Positions 28,343 through 36,116 of a stretch of DNA of 64,000 bases are shown piece by piece. The notes under the pieces are model-generated. The model saw only the letters and a program-made list of their open reading frames with translations, searched no databases and was not told the DNA's origin. The stretch is from NCBI RefSeq assembly GCF_000176515.1, contig NZ_ADAQ01000008.1, positions 186,001-250,000 of the forward strand, given 5' to 3'. The DNA comes from Grimontia hollisae CIP 101886 (GTDB lineage: Bacteria > Pseudomonadota > Gammaproteobacteria > Enterobacterales > Vibrionaceae). The translations under genes were made by a program, and so were the position numbers. The stretch's first letter is position 1; every line of letters starts with the position of its first letter.

Positions 28343-28879
28343 TTAGCCTTCCTCCTGATATACCGGGGCGTGGGGTAAAAACAGCTCAGAAACCAGCATC
28401 GGTTTTTCGTTAACCCACAAACGTGAGCGGCGCGCCAGCAGTGGTTGGCCTTCCACCATCACGGTCGCCACTTCAATCGCATCGCGCCTTGCATTCGCCT
28501 GGTTAAAGACGCGCTGTCCCAGAGGCACAGCGCCTAACTCTGCAATATCCTGTTCTTTCTCTGTCAGCGTTGACTTGGGCACCAGGGTGCGCGCGCACAA
28601 CCAGGCTTTGCCATCTCCCGACAACACCACTTCACGTACCATACAGGCTTGATCACCCAGCAGGGTGCTTTCATCGTAAGACAAGGCAGATTGTTCGATT
28701 TCATACAGGCCCAGCAGCTCTACCGACAGGGTGTGACAGTGCGCTTTCAACCGCTCTGTCATGGAGTGGCGCTCAAGCAGCCACGACCCCACTGGGGATG
28801 CTTCAAGCCGTTGCCATTCCGGCTCCTCCCAAACGGCATCCATGAGAGCTTGCAAGTGTAATTCCTTGAATTTTGACAT
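28343..28879 (-). CDS. ubiC: Chorismate pyruvate-lyase UbiC
   Basis: Cytoplasmic enzyme of 178 residues that converts chorismate to 4-hydroxybenzoate plus pyruvate, the first step of ubiquinone synthesis. Family positions are visible in GSWLLERHSMTERLKAHC, VREVVLSGDGKAWLCARTL and LGQRVFNQANARRD. ATG 28879 is preferred because AGGATAAC lies directly upstream; an in-frame start at 28933 adds an unrelated Phe- and Cys-rich leader. It is first in ubiC-ubiA. Confidence 0.93.
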   Translation of the reverse strand: MSKFKELHLQALMDAVWEEPEWQRLEASPVGSWLLERHSMTERLKAHCHTLSVELLGLYEIEQSALSYDESTLLGDQACMVREVVLSGDGKAWLCARTLVPKSTLTEKEQDIAELGAVPLGQRVFNQANARRDAIEVATVMVEGQPLLARRSRLWVNEKPMLVSELFLPHAPVYQEEG

Positions 28880-29036
28880 GTTATCCTGAGCAAAAGAGCA
28901 AAAAAAACACAAAACCTTCGCCGAATAGGCCAATAGTGTTTAGTATTAGTAGTGCGCTATTGTACACAGCTGTGCCTTCTGACGCGCAGCTAAACTACCA
29001 TAAGAGATTGACGAAATCCGGGGTTTGGCAAAAACC

Positions 29037-29447
29037 ATGAAAAAAAATATCACGGCGGTTTTCGCCTTAATATTGTCTCTGCTGGTCACCTTCCCTTCAA
29101 TGGCAAGTGAGGAAGGGAATGACACACAGTTCAGCTATTTTACGCTTGAGCCAGAGATAACCACTAACTTTATTACAGAAGGCCGCAAACTCGGGTTTAT
29201 TAATGTCCGGGTTGACCTGATGGTGGATGATCCATCGCTGCTCCAGATGCTGGAATATCACCAGCCGCTAATCCGCGATGCCATTATTGAAATGCTAAGT
29301 CAGGAAAACGAAGTCCGGATCAAATCACTGTCCGGCAGAGAATCGATCCGTAAAGCGTGTCTGGATAAGGTAAATGCGATGCTGCTCGCTGAAACCAACC
29401 AGAAAGTGCTGACAGACCTACTGTTTACTAAATACCTCTACCAGTAA
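29037..29447 (+). CDS. FliL-like exported or membrane-anchored protein
   Basis: Predicted 136-residue protein. A signal peptide or anchor (ITAVFALILSLLVTFPSMA) is followed by a domain resembling the periplasmic part of FliL: FSYFTLEPEITTNFI, FINVRVDLMVDDPSLLQML and IRDAIIEMLS. Flagellar FliL lies in flagellar operons, but this copy stands alone, divergent from ubiC-ubiA. Similar FliL-like genes occur at this place in other vibrios as far as I recall. A TTG at 29025 is an alternative start. Function unknown; a link to stomatin-like or motor proteins would be speculation. Confidence 0.75.
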   Translation: MKKNITAVFALILSLLVTFPSMASEEGNDTQFSYFTLEPEITTNFITEGRKLGFINVRVDLMVDDPSLLQMLEYHQPLIRDAIIEMLSQENEVRIKSLSGRESIRKACLDKVNAMLLAETNQKVLTDLLFTKYLYQ

Positions 29448-29461
29448 GTGCACCAGATAAC

Positions 29462-29487
29462 AAAGGCGGCCCAAAAGCGCCGCCTTT
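29462..29487. terminator. Terminator between fliL-like gene and glpD
   Basis: AAAGGCGGC / GCCGCCTTT perfect 9-bp stem with an 8-base loop, between two convergent genes. The T tract is short, so termination strength is uncertain. Confidence 0.65.
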
Positions 29488-29509
29488 CGTGTTTGTCTAC
29501 GCCATCAAA

Positions 29510-31066
29510 TCAAGCTGTGACCGCCTCATCTTCCTTCTGCAAGCTACGGGCAATGTAATCTGACAGCGCAGATTGCTGGGCATTATTGAGATACAGCCCC
29601 AATTTGGTACGTCGCCACAACAGATCTTCTGCACGCTGCACGTATTCTGATGCCATCAGGTAGTCGACCTCTTTCTGGGTCAGCCCTTCACCAAAATCGA
29701 TACCCAGATCCGCCGCTGTTTTTACACCGTCTAACCACACCCAGACACGGCTGCCATAGGTGGTTGCCAGGCGGTGGGCAGTGAATACATCCATCCACGG
29801 GTATTCACGTTTCAGTTGCTGCTTAACATCATCAAAACCGGCGATCCCTTCCCCGCCCGGCAAAACCTGATCAGCCGTCCAATCCGGCCCCATGTCAGGG
29901 AAGAAAGGAGCGAGTTTGTTCACGGCTGCACGGGCAAGTTTGCGATATGTGGTCAGCTTGCCGCCGAAAATAGAAAGCATTGGCGCATCGCCGCCGTTGT
30001 CATCCAAATCCAGGGTGTAATCACGGGTGATCGCTTGCGGGGAGTCTGACTCATCATCGCAGAGCGGACGCACTCCACTGTAAGTCCACACCACATCATC
30101 ACTGCTTAACGGGCGCTTGAAGTGCTGGTTGTACACCGACAGGATATAGTCAATCTCTTGTTGCTCAATCGCGACATCACGCGGATCACCTTTGTATTCC
30201 ACGTCCGTGGTGCCAATGATTGAGAAGCGGTCAAGGTAGGGCAACACAAACACGATACGCCCATCTTCATTTTGCAGGATATACGCCACCTCTTCACTGT
30301 GAACACGTGGCACCACAATATGGCTGCCCTTGATAAGGCGAATGCCACGGGGAGATTTCAGCGAGGTGCTTTCATCGTAAAAAGCTTTCACCCAGGGGCC
30401 CGCTGCATTCACCAGTACTTTGGCGTTGCGGATCAGGATTTCACCGGTCAGGGTGTCCTGAATTTCCACATGCCAGAGACCTCCCTGACGCCCGGCCTTT
30501 ACCACCTTACAACGGTTACGCACTTCAGCGCCGCGCTCTGCCGCATCCATCACATTCAACATCACCAGGCGCGCATCATCGACCCAGCAATCGGAGTATT
30601 CAAACCCTTTTGTGATGTCCGTTTTCAATACCGAGCTGTCACCAAAGCGAATGCCTTTACTGGCAGGGAGTGTGGTCCGTTTGCCAAGGTGGTCATAGAG
30701 AAACAGCCCGATACGGATCATCCAGGCTGGTCGCAGGTGCGGGCGGTGCGGTAAGCGAAAGCGCATCGGCCAGGCAAGGAACGGGGCTTTTTTGAGCAGC
30801 ACTTCACGCTCAGCAAGCGCTTCACTCACCAGGCGGAATTCATAGTGCTCAAGATAGCGCAGGCCACCATGGATCAGTTTGGAACTGGCCGACGAGGTTG
30901 CCGATGCGAAGTCCGCCGCCTCATAAAGCCCGACTTTCAGCCCCCGCCCCGCCGCATCTGCCGCGATACCCGCACCGTTGATCCCGCCACCCACCACAAT
31001 GACATCAAGCACGTCATCATGGTGATTGTTTTGATTATGGTTTTCCTGTTCCCTGACCTGACTCAT
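29510..31066 (-). CDS. glpD: Aerobic glycerol-3-phosphate dehydrogenase GlpD
   Basis: FAD-dependent peripheral membrane enzyme of 518 residues that oxidises sn-glycerol-3-phosphate and passes electrons to ubiquinone. The N-terminal dinucleotide fold VIVVGGGINGAGIAADAA and the family motif SSKLIHGGLRYLEHYEF are clear. ATG 31066 follows GAGGGTGAA; the frame is open upstream, but without support. A GlpR operator lies 28 bases upstream. Glycerol uptake genes are not in the window. Confidence 0.96.
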   Translation of the reverse strand: MSQVREQENHNQNNHHDDVLDVIVVGGGINGAGIAADAAGRGLKVGLYEAADFASATSSASSKLIHGGLRYLEHYEFRLVSEALAEREVLLKKAPFLAWPMRFRLPHRPHLRPAWMIRIGLFLYDHLGKRTTLPASKGIRFGDSSVLKTDITKGFEYSDCWVDDARLVMLNVMDAAERGAEVRNRCKVVKAGRQGGLWHVEIQDTLTGEILIRNAKVLVNAAGPWVKAFYDESTSLKSPRGIRLIKGSHIVVPRVHSEEVAYILQNEDGRIVFVLPYLDRFSIIGTTDVEYKGDPRDVAIEQQEIDYILSVYNQHFKRPLSSDDVVWTYSGVRPLCDDESDSPQAITRDYTLDLDDNGGDAPMLSIFGGKLTTYRKLARAAVNKLAPFFPDMGPDWTADQVLPGGEGIAGFDDVKQQLKREYPWMDVFTAHRLATTYGSRVWVWLDGVKTAADLGIDFGEGLTQKEVDYLMASEYVQRAEDLLWRRTKLGLYLNNAQQSALSDYIARSLQKEDEAVTA

Positions 31067-31093
31067 TTCACCCTCACGCTCATACGAACATTT

Positions 31094-31113
31094 AATTTTC
31101 GTTTTCGAGCATT
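31094..31113 (-). promoter_or_regulatory. Probable GlpR operator upstream of glpD
   Basis: Read on the minus strand the 20-mer AATGCTCGAAAACGAAAATT matches the E. coli GlpR consensus palindrome (ATGTTCGATAACGAACAT core) at most positions. A further half-site ATGTTCG lies next to it at about 31085-31095. Together they support repression of glpD by the neighbouring GlpR. Confidence 0.75.
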
Positions 31114-31171
31114 CTAGTACAAATATTTCACAATCCCAATGGTTAAATAGTGAATATTTGTTCAAAACAGG

Positions 31172-31198
31172 CACAAAAAAACCGCCATACGGCGGTTT
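31172..31198 (-). terminator. Rho-independent terminator after glpR
   Basis: On the minus strand AAACCGCC / GGCGGTTT with a 4-base loop is followed by a run of T residues. It separates glpEGR from glpD, which therefore needs its own promoter. Confidence 0.85.
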
Positions 31199-31216
31199 CG
31201 ATAATAGAAAGAATAT

Positions 31217-31978
31217 TCATTCGACCATTTCTACCAAGGTTTCAAGCTCTTGCATTCTGGCCTGTAACGGCTCTGGCAATGGGGCATTGGTGAACAACAT
31301 ATCAATTTGTGCGATATCACCGACATTCACCATGGCGTTGCGACCAAATTTGGTATGGTCAACCGCCAGCATCACAGAACGGCTGTTTTGCATAATCGCC
31401 TGCTTTACCCGCACTTCGTGGTAGTCAAAGTCAAGCAGGCTGCCGTCGTGGTCGATACCGCTGATCCCGAGAATGCCAAAGTCGAGACGGAACTGGGAGA
31501 CGAAATCCAGCGTCGCCTCCCCCATGATCCCGCCATCACGGTTACGCACTTCCCCACCCGCCATGATGATGCGGAAATCTTCTTTCGCCATTAGGATGCT
31601 GGCGGCATTGAGGTTATTGGTAACAATGCGCAAATCCTGGTGATTCAACAAAGCGCGGGCCACCGCTTCAGGGGTGGTGCCAATATCAATAAACAGGGTG
31701 GCGCCATCAGGAATGTGTGCCACCAGCGCTTGTGCCAGACGGTTTTTGGCATCCAGCTGCATGACCTTACGGGCATCATAGGCGGTATTCACAGAGCTGG
31801 AGGGAATGGTTGCCCCGCCATGCTGGCGGCGAATTTTGTTTTCTGCCGCCAGCTCATTGAGATCGCGACGGATGGTTTGGGGGCTGACATCGAAGTGGGC
31901 CACCAGATCATCAGTACTGACGTAACCCTTGCTTCGGACCAGATCGAGTATTTCCCGGTGACGTAATGTTTGTTTCAC
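31217..31978 (-). CDS. glpR: DeoR-family repressor GlpR of the glp regulon
   Basis: Repressor of 253 residues that releases DNA when it binds glycerol-3-phosphate. The N-terminal helix-turn-helix is HFDVSPQTIRRDLNELA and the effector domain contains DIGTTPEAVARALLNH, FRIIMAGGEVRNRDGGIMG and GILGISGIDHDGSLLDFD, nearly collinear with E. coli GlpR (252). The start is GTG 31978 with AGGGGATGCC upstream; this gives MKQTLRH, the family N-terminus. It is last in glpE-glpG-glpR. Confidence 0.95.
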   Translation of the reverse strand: MKQTLRHREILDLVRSKGYVSTDDLVAHFDVSPQTIRRDLNELAAENKIRRQHGGATIPSSSVNTAYDARKVMQLDAKNRLAQALVAHIPDGATLFIDIGTTPEAVARALLNHQDLRIVTNNLNAASILMAKEDFRIIMAGGEVRNRDGGIMGEATLDFVSQFRLDFGILGISGIDHDGSLLDFDYHEVRVKQAIMQNSRSVMLAVDHTKFGRNAMVNVGDIAQIDMLFTNAPLPEPLQARMQELETLVEMVE

Positions 31979-32066
31979 GGCATCCCCTGCGCAAAAGTAA
32001 AAACTGCCCACAGTTTACGTGGCTACACTGGGAATGCCAATCCGAGCACCCAAGGGGTGATCAAGG

Positions 32067-32903
32067 TTAGCGTAGGTGTCTCAATTTGGCGTCGATGAAG
32101 CCAAGCACACAGCCGGACACCAAACCAAACAGGTGCGCCATGTTGGCAATCGCCATACCAAACGGTTCGAAAAAGCCCACCACCAGCCAAAGCAGCATAA
32201 AGCCAACGTAAGCCGGTTCAATAGAGAGCCCACGCTCCGGCGCGAGTGCGCCCATTAGCCACAGATAGCCCAGCAGCGCATAGACCACCCCGGACATACC
32301 GCCAAACGCAGGGCCGTCGAAAACATACTGGCCAAGGCCGGAAAAGAGGGAAGTGAGGAGAAACAGTGACATCAGCTTGGTGCTGCCACTGTGCTGTTCA
32401 ATTTTGCCGCCAAGTACCCACCACCACAGCAGGTTAAACACAATGTGGGTGGCAGAGAAATGGAGCAGCGCATGGGAAAACAAGCGCCAGAGCTGCCATT
32501 GCTGCGCCTCTGTTGCCGGGAAGTGCAGCAGCGAAAACACGTCGTTACCCAAGCCCAGCGTCAGCCCAGCAAACACCACGATACAAACCACCATCACGGC
32601 CAGCGTAAACGGACCTGCGTTTTGTTTCAGTGACGCCAGCAACCCTTGGCGTGGATAGAAAAACTGGGCGGTGCGGCTTTCCGCCATCTCCCACGAGGCA
32701 GCCTGGTATCTTTCAGCCATGGGATTTTGCAGGAAAGTATCAAGCTCCGCTTCTACCTCAACCTGATGCTGACTATCAGCCAGCCACAAGGCAAACTGGC
32801 CTTCCCCTTCCGGCATCATGTGAATAGCAATGTTCCGTGATGCCATGTAATCAATAAACGCCTGTGCGGCCCTGGGATTGGAAAGTGCAGTCAGCCTTAT
32901 CAT
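32067..32903 (-). CDS. glpG: Rhomboid intramembrane serine protease GlpG
   Basis: Membrane protease of 278 residues. An N-terminal cytoplasmic domain (residues 1-70) precedes six helices. Catalytic Ser204 lies in GGMSGVVYAL and His257 in ANMAHLFGLVSG, equivalent to E. coli Ser201 and His254. The HxxxN motif is seen as HIVFN near residue 153. It lies between glpE and glpR as in E. coli. Confidence 0.95.
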   Translation of the reverse strand: MIRLTALSNPRAAQAFIDYMASRNIAIHMMPEGEGQFALWLADSQHQVEVEAELDTFLQNPMAERYQAASWEMAESRTAQFFYPRQGLLASLKQNAGPFTLAVMVVCIVVFAGLTLGLGNDVFSLLHFPATEAQQWQLWRLFSHALLHFSATHIVFNLLWWWVLGGKIEQHSGSTKLMSLFLLTSLFSGLGQYVFDGPAFGGMSGVVYALLGYLWLMGALAPERGLSIEPAYVGFMLLWLVVGFFEPFGMAIANMAHLFGLVSGCVLGFIDAKLRHLR

Positions 32904-32925
32904 AGTACCTCTTCGTTATTCGCAA

Positions 32926-33255
32926 TCAGATGCCCGATGCCACCGGTAAGGACTGTCGGCGCCAGGCCTCAAAACCCCCATCCACACTGTACACTTGCTC
33001 AAAACCCTGATTGATCAAATATTGCGCCGCCCCTTGGCTGCTGACGCCGTGATAACACATCACCAGCACAGGCTGCTCGAAATCAACCTCATTCATGAAC
33101 TGTACAATGGTATCATTGGTAAGGTGGAATGCCCCCTGTGGATGAGATAGCTGAAATGATTGAGGATCCCGGATGTCCACCATCACAGCGTGATGATCGT
33201 CACTTTCCAGCATCGCCAACGCATCCACCACAGAGATATGCGCAAATTGTTCCAT
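32926..33255 (-). CDS. glpE: Thiosulfate sulfurtransferase GlpE
   Basis: Single-domain rhodanese of 109 residues that moves sulfane sulfur from thiosulfate to a thiophilic acceptor. The active-site Cys67 lies in [10 protein letters not shown]. The C-terminal motif [11 protein letters not shown] is typical. It is first of glpE-glpG-glpR; its promoter should lie in the 33256-33527 gap. Confidence 0.95.
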   Translation of the reverse strand: MEQFAHISVVDALAMLESDDHHAVMVDIRDPQSFQLSHPQGAFHLTNDTIVQFMNEVDFEQPVLVMCYHGVSSQGAAQYLINQGFEQVYSVDGGFEAWRRQSLPVASGI

Positions 33256-33527
33256 GGGTTATTCCACTCCCGTTAATCCAGATAAATCAACGTATCCTCG
33301 CCGTAATACCCGCAAAGACACGTAAAACGGCATTGTACATGACTTTTTTCTTCAGCAGGCCACAGAGATCTTAAGGGATTTGTGTAAATTATCACCACCT
33401 GTGGAAAAAACTGTGGATTGCGTTGATAAAGTAGCTCGACGATGAAGGATCCACAATATGTAGTGTTGATCGTAATAAAGCTGTGGAAAACATTTCCCGG
33501 AGGAGCATATTGACGAATTAACAGAGA
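33256..33527. promoter_or_regulatory. Intergenic region upstream of glpE with DnaA-box-like repeats
   Basis: About 270 bases without a supported gene. It contains four sequences close to a DnaA box (TTATCCACA on either strand): TGTGGAAAA at 33400-33408, TGTGGATTG at 33412-33420, GGATCCACA at 33447-33455 and TGTGGAAAA at 33482-33490, matching 7-8 of 9 positions. The glpE promoter should be here. Whether DnaA binds is unknown. Confidence 0.45.
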
Positions 33528-33553
33528 CAAAAAAACCGGCACATGGCCGGTTT
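33528..33553 (-). terminator. Rho-independent terminator after rpoH
   Basis: On the minus strand AAACCGGC / GCCGGTTT with a 5-base loop is followed by at least seven T residues. Confidence 0.88.
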
Positions 33554-33572
33554 CTGTCTCGATAACGGGCGA

Positions 33573-34436
33573 TTACAGGGCATCACCCACAGCATCTTTT
33601 AATTTACGCATCGCATTCTTTTCAAGCTGACGGATACGCTCTGCTGAGACCTGATAATGATCAGCCAGCTCCTGCAAGGTCACCTTATTGTCATCATCCA
33701 GCCAACGTGAACGGATGATATGCTGGCTGCGCGCATCAAGACCCGACATGGCTTGCGCCAGACGACGATTGGTATGGTCCTCCCAATTTTGGGATTCCAG
33801 GTTGGTGGCAATATCTGAGCTTTTGTCTTCCAGATAGAAAACCGGTGCAACTGCACCACCTTCGCGCTCGTCATCACCGACGCCAGCGTCAAACCCTGCA
33901 TCCTGCGCAGCAAGACGGGATTCCATCTCACGCACTTCTGCTGCATCCACCCCCAGCTGCTCAGCAACCATATTCACTTCTTCGGCATTGAACCAGCCCA
34001 GACGTTTTTTCGATTTTCGCAGATTGAAGAACAGCTTGCGCTGAGCTTTGGTGGTCGCGACTTTCACGATACGCCAGTTACGCAACACGTACTCGTGGAT
34101 TTCTGCTTTAATCCAGTGAACCGCAAAAGACACCAAACGCACACCCACTTCCGGGTTGAAGCGTTTTACCGCCTTCATCAGGCCGATATTCCCTTCCTGC
34201 ACAAGATCAGAGATTGGCAATCCGTAACCGGAATAACCACGGGCAATATGAACAACAAAGCGCAGGTGAGACAGGATCAGGCTTTTTGCTGCATCCAAGT
34301 CTTCCTCGTAGTGCAGACGTTCTGCCAGCTCACGCTCCTCATCAGCAGTCAACATTGGGTAGCTGTTTACCTGCTGCAGATAGCTGTCCAGGCTATCTTG
34401 GGAGATGGGGGCCAGTGCATACATCTCTGCTGTCAT
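33573..34436 (-). CDS. rpoH: Heat-shock sigma factor RpoH (sigma-32)
   Basis: Sigma-70-family factor of 287 residues that directs RNA polymerase to heat-shock promoters. Region 2 ([54 protein letters not shown]), the sigma-32-specific RpoH box ([10 protein letters not shown]) and region 4 ([20 protein letters not shown]) are all present. ATG 34436 follows AGAGGTGAAA; a GTG two codons earlier lies inside that ribosome site. It follows ftsX as in E. coli. The first codons can fold into a thermosensing structure in the family; I did not model it here. Confidence 0.96.
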   Translation of the reverse strand: MTAEMYALAPISQDSLDSYLQQVNSYPMLTADEERELAERLHYEEDLDAAKSLILSHLRFVVHIARGYSGYGLPISDLVQEGNIGLMKAVKRFNPEVGVRLVSFAVHWIKAEIHEYVLRNWRIVKVATTKAQRKLFFNLRKSKKRLGWFNAEEVNMVAEQLGVDAAEVREMESRLAAQDAGFDAGVGDDEREGGAVAPVFYLEDKSSDIATNLESQNWEDHTNRRLAQAMSGLDARSQHIIRSRWLDDDNKVTLQELADHYQVSAERIRQLEKNAMRKLKDAVGDAL

Positions 34437-34547
34437 TTTCACCTCTTTTCGAATGTATCGAACATTGTGTTGCCCTCAGGGCAACCGTCATACTCTACTT
34501 AAGTTCAAAAAAACTGCAAGTAGGCACCCTTTTGTGACCTTCATTTA

Positions 34548-35453
34548 TTAAACAGGTTCAATTTCCCGTAAATGTTTTGTGGCTGCAAGCTTTGCAGCCA
34601 GAAGCCCTATCAAGCCCGCCACCATCAACAGAATCAAACCTTCATCCAGGCGGAGGCCCGCCAGGCGGAAACCACTGTCATACAGTGTAGCCAATTTCGC
34701 GACAGCAGCATCCAAAAGCAAGCCGTTGATCGTAGCAACAATCCAAGCCACCAGTGCCCCAGCCAGTGCCAGCCACACACCGGTATAAAGGTACGGACGC
34801 AGGATATAGCTGTCCGTCGCCCCAACCAGCTTCATCACCTGGATTTCTTCTTTCTGACTCAGAACCTGCAAACGCAAGGTATTCCCGATAATGAGAAATA
34901 CGGCCATTAACATCAGACCGGAAAACACCCAGGTTAATGTCAGCACCAGAGACTCAATCGCAGAAAGACGCTGCAACCAGTCACTGTCGAGGCGCACCTC
35001 TTCTACCTCAGGGGCAGCTCGCAGCCTGGCAGCCAGCGCAGTCACATCCTCAGCCCGGTCAGAGGATGGGGTCACCACCACCACTGCTGGCAGCGGGTTT
35101 TCATCCAACAGACTGACCGCTTCTTCAAAACCCTGGATCTGCCGAAGCTCGGTGAGCCCCTGTTCCGGCGAAATATACTCGGCGGTCGCCACGTCCGGCC
35201 AACCGGCCAACGTTTTGCCAAACGCCTCTGCGCGGTTTTCTGACACCGGATTGAGGTACACCGTCAGTTGGTTTGGAGCCTGCCATTCTTGGGTCACCAA
35301 CATGACGTTTTTTGCCAGCATGTACAGAGTGGCAGGTAACGCGAGCGAAAACGCCAGCGCCAGAATGGTCAGCAGGTTGCCCAATGGCTTAGCCATCAGA
35401 TCGTTAAAAGCCTGACGGCCTTGCTGCTTATGCAGTGAAAGAAAGTTAGCCAC
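34548..35453 (-). CDS. ftsX: Cell-division protein FtsX
   Basis: Membrane partner of FtsE, 301 residues, with four helices: one near residue 30, then three in the C-terminal half (LVLTLTWVFSGLMLMAVFLI, WLALAGALVAWIVATI, LILLMVAGLIGLLAAK). The periplasmic loop lies between helices 1 and 2; FtsX uses it to activate murein hydrolases at the septum. GTG 35453 is chosen because GGAGGTGGTCC lies directly upstream. It overlaps the end of ftsE by 8 bases. Confidence 0.94.
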   Translation of the reverse strand: MANFLSLHKQQGRQAFNDLMAKPLGNLLTILALAFSLALPATLYMLAKNVMLVTQEWQAPNQLTVYLNPVSENRAEAFGKTLAGWPDVATAEYISPEQGLTELRQIQGFEEAVSLLDENPLPAVVVVTPSSDRAEDVTALAARLRAAPEVEEVRLDSDWLQRLSAIESLVLTLTWVFSGLMLMAVFLIIGNTLRLQVLSQKEEIQVMKLVGATDSYILRPYLYTGVWLALAGALVAWIVATINGLLLDAAVAKLATLYDSGFRLAGLRLDEGLILLMVAGLIGLLAAKLAATKHLREIEPV

Positions 35454-36111
35454 GGACCACCTCCGAAAGATGCCCTTGGTTAAGTTCAAACCGGCGCATG
35501 TCATAGCGGTTGAGCAGCGATGTATCGTGGGTGGCCATCAAGACGGTCACTCCCACCTGGTTAAACTGGAGGAACAGCTCCATGATTTGCTGTGACAGCT
35601 CGGCATCCAGGTTGCCGGTCGGCTCGTCGGCAACCAGCACCATAGGACGGTTCACGACAGCACGGGCAATGCCGACGCGTTGTTGCTCACCACCGGAGAG
35701 CTGAATAGGCAGGCAACCGGCTTTATCCAGCAGTCCAACCTTATCCAGCGCGGCCGAAACACGCTTTTTAATGTCATTCTCGCTGGCCTGTTCAATGCGC
35801 AGTGGCAGTGCCACGTTGTCAAACACGCTTCGGTCCATCAGCAGTTTATGATCCTGGAAAATCACCCCGATATGGCGGCGCAGGAAAGGAATGTCCTTGC
35901 GCGCAATACGTGAGATGTCATGGTCATTGAACAGGATTTTCCCGTCGCTTGGCCGCTCAATCGCGCACAGCAATTTCAGCAGGGTGCTTTTCCCTGCCCC
36001 TGAGTGACCGGTCAAAAACGCCATATCACCTTTGGGTAAGTGAAAACTCACTCTTTGCAGTGCCTGTTGCCCACCACGGTAGGCCTTACTTACCTGCTGA
36101 AAATGGATCAC
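35446..36111 (-). CDS. ftsE: Cell-division ATP-binding protein FtsE
   Basis: ABC ATPase of 221 residues. Walker A is GHSGAGKST near residue 36, the signature is LSGGEQQRVGIAR, Walker B is MVLVADEPTGNLD and the switch His is in ATHDTSLL. It binds FtsZ and drives FtsX. The start is a GTG that follows the ftsY stop by a few bases. Confidence 0.96.
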   Translation of the reverse strand: MIHFQQVSKAYRGGQQALQRVSFHLPKGDMAFLTGHSGAGKSTLLKLLCAIERPSDGKILFNDHDISRIARKDIPFLRRHIGVIFQDHKLLMDRSVFDNVALPLRIEQASENDIKKRVSAALDKVGLLDKAGCLPIQLSGGEQQRVGIARAVVNRPMVLVADEPTGNLDAELSQQIMELFLQFNQVGVTVLMATHDTSLLNRYDMRRFELNQGHLSEVVRG

Positions 36112-36116
36112 GCCTA

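Noticed and set aside
33273-33542. 89-codon minus-strand frame between rpoH and glpE
   Set aside because: Its start lies inside the rpoH terminator hairpin and its composition is not protein-like.
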